A stretch of DNA of 64,000 nt from Amycolatopsis eburnea (GTDB taxonomy: Bacteria; Actinomycetota; Actinomycetes; Mycobacteriales; Pseudonocardiaceae): assembly GCF_003937945.1 (NCBI RefSeq), contig NZ_RSEC01000021.1, forward strand, positions 310,001 through 374,000, written 5' to 3'. The notes below the pieces were generated by a model, which saw only the letters and a list, made by a program, of their open reading frames with translations, did not search any database and was not told the DNA's origin. Below are positions 1 through 8,032 of this stretch, piece after piece; the first letter of the stretch is position 1; the number at the start of each line of letters is the position of its first letter. The position numbers and the translations under genes are program-made.

Positions 1-561
1 ACGCTCGTGCACGCCCGCCGGGGCACGCGCCCGCGCCGGGTGGTGCTGCTCATCGACGTCTCCGGCTCGATGAGTCCCTACGCCGACGCGCTGCTGCGGT
101 TCGCCCACGTCCTGACGCGGTCCGCACCCCAGGCCGTCGAGGTCTTCACCCTCGGCACGCGCCTCACGCGGGTGTCGCGCCAGCTGCGCCAGCGCGACCC
201 GGAACGCGCCATGCTCTCGGCGGGTTCGGCAGTGCCGGACTTCGCCGGCGGCACCCGGCTCGGCGAGACGCTGCAGGCGTTCCTCGACCGCTGGGGCCGC
301 CGCGGGGTGGCCCGTCGCGCGGTGGTCACCGTCTTCTCCGACGGCTGGGAGCGCGGCGACACCGGCCTGCTCGGCGAGCAGCTCGCCCACCTGCGCCGGC
401 TCGCGCACGCCGTATTCTGGGTGAATCCCCACGCCGGGAGGGCGGGGTACGCTCCGGTCCAGTCGGGCATCGTGGCCGCGCTGCCCCACATCGACCGGCT
501 GCTGGCCGGGCACACCCTGGCCACTTTGGAACGACTGCTCCGGGAGATTGCCGATGCGTGA
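1..561 (+). CDS. coxE: CoxE-like VWA-domain protein (5' truncated)
   Basis: The window opens inside this gene; 186 C-terminal residues are visible and the reading frame is open to base 1, so the true start lies upstream. The fragment is a von Willebrand A fold. It has the metal-ion-dependent adhesion site DVSGS near its start, a GGTRLGETL segment that supplies the MIDAS threonine, and an FSDGWERGD segment that supplies the acidic residue. CoxE-type VWA proteins partner with MoxR-like AAA+ ATPases (CoxD) in maturing the Mo/Cu active site of aerobic CO dehydrogenases. The stop overlaps the next gene (xdhC) by 8 nt, and the CoxS/L/M/G genes follow, which supports the Cox assignment over a generic MoxR-associated VWA protein. 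A coxD/moxR gene would be expected just outside the window. Confidence 0.85.
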   Translation, partial: TLVHARRGTRPRRVVLLIDVSGSMSPYADALLRFAHVLTRSAPQAVEVFTLGTRLTRVSRQLRQRDPERAMLSAGSAVPDFAGGTRLGETLQAFLDRWGRRGVARRAVVTVFSDGWERGDTGLLGEQLAHLRRLAHAVFWVNPHAGRAGYAPVQSGIVAALPHIDRLLAGHTLATLERLLREIADA

Positions 562-1666
562 CGTACTGGACGACGTGTTCCGCCGCTGGACCGAGGGCGA
601 AACCGTCGGGCTCGGCACCGTGGTCGCCACCTTCTCGTCGGCGCCGCGCGCGCCCGGCGCCGCGATGGTCGTCGCACCCGACGGCACGGTCGCCGGCAGC
701 GTGTCCGGCGGCTGCGTCGAAGGCGCGGTCTACGAGCTCGCGCAGGAGGTCGTCGCCGAGCGCAAGCCGGTGCTGCAGCGCTACGGCGTCACCGACGACG
801 ACGCGTTCGCGGTCGGCCTGACCTGCGGCGGGATCATCGACATCTACGTCGAGCACGTCGACCGCCAGTCCATGCCGGAACTCGGCGACGTCGTCGCGTC
901 CGTGCGCTCGGGCGAGCCCGTCGCGGTCGTCACGATCATCGAACACGAGCGGGAAGGCCTGGTCGGCGAGCACATGATCGTCTGGCCGGACCGCACCGCG
1001 GGTTCGCTGGGGTCGTCGCGGATGGACGACGCGGTGGCCGACGACGCGCGCGGCCTGCTGGCCAGCGGCCGCACCGGCACCTTGCACTACGGCCCGGACG
1101 GGCAGCGCCGCGGCGAGGGCATGGCCGTGTTCGTCAACTCCTTCGAGCCGCCGCCCCGGCTGCTGGTCTTCGGCGCGATCGACTTCGCCGCCGCGATGGC
1201 CCGCATGGGCGCCTACCTCGGTTACCAGGTCACGGTCTGCGACGCGCGGCCGGTGTTCGCCACCACCAGCCGCTTCCCGGACGCGCACGACGTCGTCGTC
1301 GACTGGCCGCACCGCTACCTGAAGGCCGAAGCCGACGCGGGCCGGATCGACCAGCGCACGGCGATCGCGGTGCTGACCCACGACCCCAAGTTCGACGTCC
1401 CGCTGCTGGAGGTCGCGCTGCGCCTGGACGTCGGCTACGTCGGCGCGATGGGCTCCCGCAAGACCCACGACGACCGCTTCGCCCGCCTTCGCGAAGCCGG
1501 GATCACCGAGGCGGAGCTGGACCGGCTGTCCTCGCCGATCGGCCTCGACCTCGGCGCGCGCACGCCGGAGGAAACGGCCGTGTCGATCGCCGCGGAGATC
1601 ATCGCGTTGCGGTGGGGTGGCGGCGGAAAACGGCTTGCTGAGCTGTCGGGACGCATTCACGGCTGA
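554..1666 (+). CDS. XdhC/CoxI family molybdenum-hydroxylase maturation factor
   Basis: 370 residues with the two-part layout of XdhC/CoxI proteins. The N-terminal half has SGGCVEGAV and VGLTCGGIID, the conserved Cys motifs. The C-terminal half is a Rossmann-like domain with VFGAIDFAAAM and GYVGAMGSRKTHDDR. Family members bind molybdenum cofactor and help its sulfuration and insertion into xanthine dehydrogenase or CO dehydrogenase type enzymes. I chose ATG 554 because GGGAG lies 7 nt upstream; a TTG at 548 is in frame but poorer. The gene overlaps the CoxE end by 8 nt, so translation is probably coupled. The substrate enzyme is inferred to be the coxSLM product just downstream, although the purine operon at 59-64 kb encodes a second possible client. 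Confidence 0.92.
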   Translation: MRDVLDDVFRRWTEGETVGLGTVVATFSSAPRAPGAAMVVAPDGTVAGSVSGGCVEGAVYELAQEVVAERKPVLQRYGVTDDDAFAVGLTCGGIIDIYVEHVDRQSMPELGDVVASVRSGEPVAVVTIIEHEREGLVGEHMIVWPDRTAGSLGSSRMDDAVADDARGLLASGRTGTLHYGPDGQRRGEGMAVFVNSFEPPPRLLVFGAIDFAAAMARMGAYLGYQVTVCDARPVFATTSRFPDAHDVVVDWPHRYLKAEADAGRIDQRTAIAVLTHDPKFDVPLLEVALRLDVGYVGAMGSRKTHDDRFARLREAGITEAELDRLSSPIGLDLGARTPEETAVSIAAEIIALRWGGGGKRLAELSGRIHG

Positions 1667-1871
1667 CTACTCCGGGTGGCCCACAAAAGTTCACCCATCC
1701 GGATATCCGCACTTACGGAGTTGCGTGACGTTTCCAGGCGCAGCTGCGGAACAAGTAGTTGAACGTGTGACATCAGGGCTTGTCCGCGCCAAGGTCGCGT
1801 AGCACGCTCGGGAGTCTGTGAGCCCGATCACGGTCGGGCGGGCCGTTCCCGAACCGGCTTTTGGAGGCCTG
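1667..1871 (+). promoter_or_regulatory. Leader region before coxS
   Basis: This 205-nt gap separates xdhC from the coxSLM operon and is the only sizeable gap in the cluster, so it probably holds the coxS promoter. I see no strong -35/-10 pair. A small hairpin, GCCCGA (1822-1827) pairing with TCGGGC (1834-1839) around a 6-nt loop, lies about 30 nt before the coxS start and would fall in a 5' leader. A purine-rich ribosome binding site (GGAGG) precedes ATG 1872. The function of the hairpin is unknown. Confidence 0.35.
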
Positions 1872-2396
1872 ATGCGCATCACCGTCACCGTCGACGGGAC
1901 GAAGTACACCGACGAAGTCGAGCCCCGCACCCTGCTCGTGCACCACCTACGCGAAAAACTCGGGAAGGTCGGCACCGTCGTCGGCTGCGACACCAGCAAC
2001 TGCGGCGCGTGCACCGTCCACCTCGACGGGCACAGCGTGAAGTCCTGCTCCGTGCTGGCCGTGCAGGCCGACGGCTGCGAGGTCACCACCATCGAAGGCC
2101 TGGCCCGCGACGGGCAGCTGCACCCGGTGCAGAAAGCCTTCCACGACAACCACGCGCTCCAGTGCGGGTTCTGCACGCCCGGCATGATCATGCAGTCGAT
2201 CGACCTCCTGGCCGACAACCCGGACCCGGACGAACAGGCCGTCCGCGAAGGCCTCGAAGGCAACCTCTGCCGCTGCACCGGCTACCAGAACATCGTCCGC
2301 GCGGTCCGCGACGCCGCGCAGAACATGAGTCCCGGCGCGGGCCCCGAAGCGGAACGCATCACCGAGAACAAGCACGTCGGCGTGGGTGGTGACTGA
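1872..2396 (+). CDS. coxS: CO dehydrogenase-type [2Fe-2S] small subunit (CoxS)
   Basis: 174 residues, the normal length for the iron-sulfur subunit of molybdenum hydroxylases. The plant-type ferredoxin half carries Cys39, Cys44, Cys47 and Cys59. The C-terminal helical half carries Cys98 and Cys101 (QCGFCTPGM) and Cys133 and Cys135 (LCRCTGY), so both [2Fe-2S] clusters can form. It passes electrons from the Mo site in CoxL to FAD in CoxM. I chose ATG 1872 over a longer in-frame upstream start at 1818 because of the adjacent GGAGG and because homologs start at this point. The last 15-20 residues are a charged tail of no obvious function. Its stop shares one base with the coxL start (TGATG). Confidence 0.95.
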   Translation: MRITVTVDGTKYTDEVEPRTLLVHHLREKLGKVGTVVGCDTSNCGACTVHLDGHSVKSCSVLAVQADGCEVTTIEGLARDGQLHPVQKAFHDNHALQCGFCTPGMIMQSIDLLADNPDPDEQAVREGLEGNLCRCTGYQNIVRAVRDAAQNMSPGAGPEAERITENKHVGVGGD

Positions 2397-4837
2397 TGAC
2401 CGCGACGCTCGAGCCGGAGGTCGGGAAGTCCCGCCGTCGCAAGGAGGACGAGCGGCTGATCACCGGCCGCACCCGCTGGACCGACAACATCGCGCTGCCC
2501 GGGATGCTGCACATGGCCGTGCTGCGCAGCCCGTTCGCGCACGCCAAGATCGTCTCGATCGACACCTCGGCGGCGAAGAGCGCCCCCGGCGTCGTCGCCG
2601 TGTTCACCGCGAAGGACCTCGATCCGGACAGCTCGATCGGCATGCCTTGCGCGTGGCCGATCACGCCGGACATGAAGGCGCCGCGCCGTCCGGTGCTCGC
2701 CGCCGACCAGGTCAACTTCGCCGGTGAAGGCGTCGCGGTCGTCGTCGCGCGGTCGTCGGCCGAAGCGCACGACGCGCTCGAAGAGATCGACGTCGAGTAC
2801 GACGAGCTGCCGGTCATCCTCGACATGGAAGCCGCGATCGCCGAGGGCGCCCCGCTGGTGCACGAGGACCAGGGGAGCAACACCAGCGCCGTCTGGAAGT
2901 TCGACTCCGCCGAGGCGGGCACGGGCGGCAACGTCGAGGAGGCCATCAGCTCGGCGGAGGTCGTCGTCAAGCGCCGCTTCCGCCAGCAGCGCCTGGTCCC
3001 CGCGTTCATGGAGCCGCGTGCCTGCGTCGTCGACCCGACCGGCACCCAGATCACCATGTGGTCGGCCACGCAGATCCCGCACATCCTGCGCGTGATGTCG
3101 GCGCTGACGCTCGGCATCCCCGAGCACAAGCTGCGCGTGATCGCCCCGGACGTCGGCGGCGGCTTCGGCGGCAAGATCGGCGTCCTGCCCGAAGAGATGA
3201 TGTCGCTGCTGGTCGCGCAGAAGCTCGGCAAGCCGGTCAAGTGGAACGAATCGCGGTCGGAGACCATGCTCGCCGCGCACCACGGCCGCGACCAGATCCA
3301 GGACATCACCATCTCCGCCACCCGCGACGGGCAGGTGACCGGCCTCAAGGTCGAGCTGCTCGCCAACCTCGGCGCGTACAACGGCCTGGTCGGCACCGGC
3401 GTGCCGATCCTCGGCGCGTTCATGTTCAACGCGATCTACAAGATCCCGGCGTACCACTTCGCGTGCACCAACGTGTACACGACGACGACGCTGACCGACG
3501 CCTACCGCGGCGCCGGCCGGCCGGAGGCGACGTTCGCGATCGAGCGGATCATGGACGAGCTCGCCGTCGAGCTCGGCATGGACCCCCTGGAGCTGCGCGA
3601 GAAGAACTGGATCAAGCACGAGGAGTTCCCGTTCACCACGGTGTGCGGGCTGACCTACGACTCCGGCAACTACGAGGCCGCGACGGCGAAGGCCAAGCAG
3701 CTCTTCGACTACGACGGCCTGCGCGCCGAGCAGGAGAAGCGCCGCGCGTCCGGTGACAAGGTCCAGCTCGGCATCGGCATCTCGACGTTCACCGAGATGT
3801 GCGGGCTCGCGCCGTCGCGGGTGCTCGGCTCGCTCGACTACGGCGCCGGCGGCTGGGAGCACGCCTCGATCCGGATGCTCCCGACCGGCAAGGTCGAGGT
3901 CATCACCGGCGCCTCCGCGCACGGCCAGGGCCACGAGACGGCGTGGAGCCAGATCGTCGCCGACCAGCTGGGCGTCGCGTTCGAGGACGTCGAGATCATC
4001 CACGGCGACACCCAGTCCTCGCACAAGGGCATGGACACCTACGGCTCGCGGTCGCTGGTCGTCGGCGGGATCGCGATCGTCAAGGCGGCGGAGAAGGTCG
4101 TCGCGAAGGCCAAGCCGATCGCGGCGCACCTGCTCGAATGCGCCGAGGACGACCTCGAATTCGCGAACGGCAAGTTCACCGTCAAGGGCACCGACTCCTC
4201 GACGGGCATCGCCGACATCGCGCTCGCGGTGTTCGCGGCGCACAACCTGCCCGACGGGATCGAGCCGTCGCTGGACTCGGACGCCACGTTCGACCCGGAG
4301 AACTTCTCCTACCCGCACGGCACGCACCTGTGCGCCGCCGAGGTGGACACGGAGACGGGCCGGATCAAGCTGCGGTCCTACGTCTGCGTCGACGACGTCG
4401 GCGTCGCGGTGAACCCGCTGATCGTCGAGGGCCAGGTGCACGGCGGGCTCGCGCAGGGCATCGCGCAGGCGCTGTTCGAAGGCACCGAGCACGACGAGAG
4501 CGGCACGCTCACCACCGGCACGTTCGCCGACTACCTGCTGCCGTCGGCGGCCGACCTGCCGTCGTTCACCACCGACCGCACGGAAACGCCGTCGACGACC
4601 AACCCGCTCGGCGCCAAGGGCGTCGGCGAGGCGGGCACCATCGCCTCGACCCCGGCGGTGGTCAACGCGGTGATCGACGCCGTGCGCCACTTCGGGGTGA
4701 ACGACATCGAGATGCCGCTGACCCCGATGCGGGTCTGGCACGCGATGCGGCACGGCACCACCGGCGCGGGCGGCCCCGGCCGCGACGGAGCCGGTGGCGG
4801 ACTCGGTTCGATCGACGCCTCCGGAGGTGCGCAGTGA
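2396..4837 (+). CDS. coxL: CO dehydrogenase-type molybdopterin large subunit, form II (CoxL-like)
   Basis: 813 residues with the xanthine oxidase-family fold: an N-terminal domain (about 20-130) and a large Mo-binding region containing DVGGGFGGK and GVGEAGTIAS, which carries the catalytic glutamate. The active-site loop reads AYRGAGR (about 369-375). Form I CO dehydrogenases, the biochemically proven ones, carry AYxCSFR with the copper-binding cysteine; this protein lacks that cysteine and therefore belongs to form II. Form II enzymes are widespread in actinobacteria but their physiological substrate is mostly unproven. It assembles with CoxS and CoxM in a (SLM)2 complex. It overlaps coxS by 1 nt and coxM by 4 nt. 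The fold assignment is certain; CO as the substrate is not. Confidence 0.93.
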   Translation: MTATLEPEVGKSRRRKEDERLITGRTRWTDNIALPGMLHMAVLRSPFAHAKIVSIDTSAAKSAPGVVAVFTAKDLDPDSSIGMPCAWPITPDMKAPRRPVLAADQVNFAGEGVAVVVARSSAEAHDALEEIDVEYDELPVILDMEAAIAEGAPLVHEDQGSNTSAVWKFDSAEAGTGGNVEEAISSAEVVVKRRFRQQRLVPAFMEPRACVVDPTGTQITMWSATQIPHILRVMSALTLGIPEHKLRVIAPDVGGGFGGKIGVLPEEMMSLLVAQKLGKPVKWNESRSETMLAAHHGRDQIQDITISATRDGQVTGLKVELLANLGAYNGLVGTGVPILGAFMFNAIYKIPAYHFACTNVYTTTTLTDAYRGAGRPEATFAIERIMDELAVELGMDPLELREKNWIKHEEFPFTTVCGLTYDSGNYEAATAKAKQLFDYDGLRAEQEKRRASGDKVQLGIGISTFTEMCGLAPSRVLGSLDYGAGGWEHASIRMLPTGKVEVITGASAHGQGHETAWSQIVADQLGVAFEDVEIIHGDTQSSHKGMDTYGSRSLVVGGIAIVKAAEKVVAKAKPIAAHLLECAEDDLEFANGKFTVKGTDSSTGIADIALAVFAAHNLPDGIEPSLDSDATFDPENFSYPHGTHLCAAEVDTETGRIKLRSYVCVDDVGVAVNPLIVEGQVHGGLAQGIAQALFEGTEHDESGTLTTGTFADYLLPSAADLPSFTTDRTETPSTTNPLGAKGVGEAGTIASTPAVVNAVIDAVRHFGVNDIEMPLTPMRVWHAMRHGTTGAGGPGRDGAGGGLGSIDASGGAQ

Positions 4838-5688
4838 TCCCGGCCCCCTTCGAGTACGTCCGCCCGTCCACAGTGGACGAAGCGGTGCAGGCACTGGCGT
4901 CGGCGGGCGAGGACGCCAAGGTGCTGGCCGGCGGGCAGAGCCTGCTGCCGGTGCTGCGGATGCGCCTCGCCGCGCCGACGACGCTGGTCGACCTCGGGCG
5001 CGTCGCGGAGCTGCGCGGCGTGCGCGAGGACGGCGACGCCCTGGTGATCGGCTCGATGACGACGCACTACGACGTGCAGCGCGACCCGCTGGTCGCCGAG
5101 CACGCGGCGTTGCTCAAGGCCGCGACCGACACGGTCGCCGACCCGCAGATCCGCCACCGCGGCACGTTCGGCGGCGCGATCGCCCACGCCGACCCGGCGG
5201 GCGATCTGCTGGCGCCGGTGCTCGCGCTGGAAGCGTCGCTGGTGGTGGCCGGGCCGTCGGGCCGCCGGACGGTACCGGCCGCGGAGTTCTTCCAGGACCT
5301 GTTCACCACGGCGCTCGGGCCGGACGAGCTGCTCGTGGAGGTCCGCGTACCCAAGCACACCGGGTGGCGGGCGCACTACGAGAAGTTCAACCGGGTCGCC
5401 CAGGCGTGGTCGATGGTCGCGGTCGCGGTCACCGTCCGCACCGAAGCGGGGGTCATCGAGGAGGCCAGGGTCGCGCTGACGAACATGGGCTCCACGCCGG
5501 TCCGCGCTTCGGGCGTCGAAGCGGCGCTGGTCGGCGTCCAGGCCGCGGCGGACTCGATCCGCGCGGCGGCGGAGCACGCGGCCGAGGGCACGAACCCGCC
5601 GGTCGACGGCAACGCCGACGTCGAATACCGCCGCCACCTGGCGAAGGTGCTCACGGGTCGGGCCATCGCGGCGGCGGCCGGCGCCTGA
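4834..5688 (+). CDS. coxM: CO dehydrogenase-type FAD-binding medium subunit (CoxM)
   Basis: 284 residues. The vanillyl-alcohol-oxidase-type FAD domain shows AGGQSLLPVLRMRLA and, further on, a TVADPQIRHRGTFGGA segment followed by HADPAGD, the standard FAD pyrophosphate and flavin contacts of this subunit. A CO_deh_flav_C-like domain follows from about residue 175. It takes electrons from the CoxS clusters and hands them to the respiratory chain. The GTG start at 4834 overlaps the coxL stop in a GTGA arrangement, with GGAGG 7 nt upstream, so translation is coupled to coxL. Gene order is small, large, medium, which is less usual than M-S-L but is seen in form II clusters. Confidence 0.93.
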   Translation: MIPAPFEYVRPSTVDEAVQALASAGEDAKVLAGGQSLLPVLRMRLAAPTTLVDLGRVAELRGVREDGDALVIGSMTTHYDVQRDPLVAEHAALLKAATDTVADPQIRHRGTFGGAIAHADPAGDLLAPVLALEASLVVAGPSGRRTVPAAEFFQDLFTTALGPDELLVEVRVPKHTGWRAHYEKFNRVAQAWSMVAVAVTVRTEAGVIEEARVALTNMGSTPVRASGVEAALVGVQAAADSIRAAAEHAAEGTNPPVDGNADVEYRRHLAKVLTGRAIAAAAGA

Positions 5689-5776
5689 GGATCCCGGTCG
5701 CCCACCCGGCCGCCGCCCGCGCGGCGGCTAGGGTGGGCACCGGACACCCCAGGTCTGGCAGAGAGGAGGTCGGCCC

Positions 5777-6487
5777 GTGCGGCTCGACCACGAATTCACC
5801 GTCCCGGCCCCGATCGGCGAGGTCTGGCAGGCGGTCGTCGACCCCGAGCGCGTCGCCCCGTGCATGCCGGGAGCCACGCTGACCAAGGTCGAGGGGGACG
5901 CCTTCAGCGGCACGGTGAAGGTCAAGCTCGGGCCGATTTCGCTGCTGTACAAGGGCAACGGCGAGTTCCTCGAGAAGGACGAGGCCGCGCACAAGGTCAC
6001 GATCAAGGCCTCGGGCAAGGACGCGCGGGGGGCCGGCACGGCGTCCGCGACGGTGACCTTGACGTTGACCGAGAGCGACGGCGGAACCCACGGCGCGGTG
6101 GCGACCGATCTGGCGATCACCGGCAAGCCCGCGCAGTTCGGGCGCGGCCTGATCAGCGAGGTGGGCGGCAAGATCCTGGACACGTTCGCGGGCTGCCTGT
6201 CGGGCAAGCTCGCCCCGGAGCCGGCCGCCGCGCCGTCCCCGGAGCCCGCCCCCGAACCGGCGGTCAAGCCCGCGCCGACGACCGCGGAGATCAACACCGA
6301 ACCCCGCCCCTCGGCCCCGCAGTCGGACCGTCCGCCGCTGCACAGCGTCCCGGCGGCCCCGGAAACCGAAGCGATCGACCTGCTCGACTACGCGGGGCAG
6401 TCGGTGCTGAAGCGGCTGGCGCCGGTGCTGCTCGGTGTCGCCGTGGTGGCCGGTGTGGTGGCGATCGTTCGCGCATTGCGGAAGTAG
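5777..6487 (+). CDS. coxG: CoxG-type SRPBCC protein with C-terminal membrane anchor
   Basis: 236 residues in three parts. Residues 1 to about 145 are a CoxG/SRPBCC ligand-binding fold starting RLDHEFTVPAPIGEVW with the family motif CMPGATL. A Pro/Ala/Glu-rich linker follows (about 145-205). A single hydrophobic helix near the C-terminus (about 213-230) is followed by a basic end. CoxG is reported to be involved in anchoring CO dehydrogenase to the inner face of the membrane, and this linker-plus-helix layout fits that role. The GTG start is supported by GAGAGGAGG upstream. There is an 88-nt gap after coxM, and a strong hairpin follows 7 nt after the stop, so this is probably the last gene of the operon. 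Confidence 0.88.
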   Translation: MRLDHEFTVPAPIGEVWQAVVDPERVAPCMPGATLTKVEGDAFSGTVKVKLGPISLLYKGNGEFLEKDEAAHKVTIKASGKDARGAGTASATVTLTLTESDGGTHGAVATDLAITGKPAQFGRGLISEVGGKILDTFAGCLSGKLAPEPAAAPSPEPAPEPAVKPAPTTAEINTEPRPSAPQSDRPPLHSVPAAPETEAIDLLDYAGQSVLKRLAPVLLGVAVVAGVVAIVRALRK

Positions 6488-6494
6488 CAGTGAG

Positions 6495-6531
6495 CTGAAG
6501 GGGACCTTCTCGAGCGGAAGGTCCCCTTCAG
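6495..6531 (+). terminator. Perfect 14-bp stem hairpin after coxG
   Basis: The arms at 6495-6508 and 6518-6531 are perfect reverse complements (CTGAAGGGGACCTT and its complement) around a 9-nt loop. It lies 7 nt past the coxG stop, as expected of an intrinsic terminator, but has no U-tract, which is common in GC-rich actinobacteria. It is one of several long-stem hairpins found just after stop codons in this window. Confidence 0.75.
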
Positions 6532-6669
6532 CGTGTCCGGGCGATCTACTGTGCGCGGGTGTTCGGGCAAACCGGCGCCGGCAATTCGTCCGGACCGGCG
6601 ACGTGGCTCGTCCGAACGGCTACGCTGGGCTACCTGGTCGGCCGAACTTCGCGCAAGGGGTACGTCACG

Positions 6670-6705
6670 ATGCCGGTTCGTCACACCCGTGGCCTCGGCT
6701 CTTGA
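6670..6705 (+). CDS. Possible 11-residue leader peptide before the GGDEF gene
   Basis: A very short frame, ATG 6670 to TGA 6705, would encode MPVRHTRGLGS. AAGGGG stands 9 nt before the ATG. Its stop overlaps an in-frame TTG of the diguanylate cyclase gene in a TTGA arrangement, the typical geometry of translational coupling. A -10-like TACGCT lies at 6621-6626. No family is recognised. It could be a coupling or regulatory upstream frame, or chance, and without conservation data it stays tentative. Confidence 0.3.
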   Translation: MPVRHTRGLGS

Positions 6706-7988
6706 GAGCCCAGGCCGCCGTGCGCCGGGAAGCGCTTTCCGACTGGCCCGGGTGGCCCGCGCGGTGGGAGATGTGGACCGGGGCGAAAGCCCGATGGATC
6801 GCGTACGCCCTCGGCTGCGAGCTGCTCGCCGTCGGCGCGACGGCGGTGGCGCTGGGCACCGGGTTCGGCGAGCCGGTGCGCCCGGTCTGGTTCGCGGTGC
6901 TGGTCGGGCTCGGGGTGGCGCAGGCCGAGATGTCGCGCCGCATCGAACGGCTGCGGCGGTGGATGAGCGGGCAGACGCACATCAACGTCACCTCGGTCTG
7001 GTACCTCGCCGGCGTCGTCCTGCTGCCGCCCGCCTGGGTGGCGCTGCTCGCCCTCGTGCTTTACGCCCACCTGTGGGTGCGCGTGTGGCGCCAGGTGCGC
7101 ACGCGCCCAGCGCACCGCTTCGTCGCGAGCACGGCGTGGGCGATGCTCTCCTGCTTCGCGGCTTCGTCCGTGCTCGCCGTGCTGGGGTTGCACGGGACGC
7201 CGTTGCAGACACCGCGCGGGCTGTTCGCGCTCTGCCTCGCGGCCGTGGTGTTCGAGCTGGTGAACATCGGTCTCGTGGCCGCCGGCATCTACCTCTACAC
7301 GAGCCAGCGCTCGGCCGCCGACCTGATCGGGACCTGGGAGGACAACGCCTTCGAGCTGGCGACCCTCTGCCTCGGCGGGCTGGCGGCGCTGGCGCTGGTC
7401 GAGCAGCCGGTGCTGGTGGTGTTCGTGGTCGCGCCGTTGCTGCTGCTGCACCGGTACCTGCTGTTGAAGCAGCAGCTGCAGGTCGCCGCCGTCACCGACG
7501 AGAAGACGGGACTGCTCAACACCGCCGGGTGGCACGACTCCGCGGTCCGGGAACACGCCCGCGCACAGCGCCGCGGCGACGGCTTCGCGGTGCTGATGAT
7601 CGACCTCGACCACTTCAAGAAGATCAACGACACCTACGGCCACCTGACCGGCGATGACGTCCTGGCCGCCGTCGCGGTGGCGATCTCCGGCTCGGTGCGC
7701 CAGGGCGACACGGTCGGGCGGTTCGGCGGCGAGGAGTTCGTGGTGCTGCTGCCCGGCATCGGCCACGCCGACGTGCTCGCCATCGCCGAGCGGGTGCGGC
7801 TGGCGGTGGGCGAGCTGAACGTGGTCATCTCGACCGGGAGCGGGACGGTCCGGGTGAGCGGCCTGTCGGTGTCGATCGGGGTCGCGCGCCACCCCGGCAC
7901 CGGGATGCCGCTCGACGACGTGCTGCGCTCGGCCGACGCGGCGTTGTACCGGGCGAAGGAAGCCGGCCGCAACCGCGTCGCCGTGTGA
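6702..7988 (+). CDS. Membrane-bound diguanylate cyclase (GGDEF domain)
   Basis: About 428 residues. The N-terminal half has roughly six hydrophobic segments (about residues 28-230) with no recognised sensor domain. A GGDEF domain begins near residue 250 with VTDEKTGLLN. The catalytic signature is GGEEF (about 342-346). The product-inhibition site RxxD (RQGD, about 333-336) sits exactly five residues before it, so the enzyme should make c-di-GMP from GTP and be feedback-inhibited. No EAL domain is present. The start is uncertain: TTG 6702 overlaps the stop of a short upstream frame, GTG 6720 is next, and ATG 6771 sits too close to a GGGAG. It is transcribed alone between hairpin-terminated neighbours. 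The signal it senses is unknown. Confidence 0.88.
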   Translation: MRAQAAVRREALSDWPGWPARWEMWTGAKARWIAYALGCELLAVGATAVALGTGFGEPVRPVWFAVLVGLGVAQAEMSRRIERLRRWMSGQTHINVTSVWYLAGVVLLPPAWVALLALVLYAHLWVRVWRQVRTRPAHRFVASTAWAMLSCFAASSVLAVLGLHGTPLQTPRGLFALCLAAVVFELVNIGLVAAGIYLYTSQRSAADLIGTWEDNAFELATLCLGGLAALALVEQPVLVVFVVAPLLLLHRYLLLKQQLQVAAVTDEKTGLLNTAGWHDSAVREHARAQRRGDGFAVLMIDLDHFKKINDTYGHLTGDDVLAAVAVAISGSVRQGDTVGRFGGEEFVVLLPGIGHADVLAIAERVRLAVGELNVVISTGSGTVRVSGLSVSIGVARHPGTGMPLDDVLRSADAALYRAKEAGRNRVAV

Positions 7989-8032
7989 CGAACGGCGCGA
8001 AATAGCCGCTCCGGCATGCCGTTGAACCCGGT

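Noticed and set aside
2396..4837. Annotation as a proven CO dehydrogenase
   Set aside because: The active loop is AYRGAGR (form II), lacking the copper-binding Cys of form I, so only the fold and not the substrate is supported.
2282..4894. Very long open frame antisense to coxL (also similar frames antisense to smc, ftsY and asnB)
   Set aside because: Long antisense frames are expected from high-GC codon bias; their translations are low-complexity Arg/Ala/Gly/Asp-rich and match no family.
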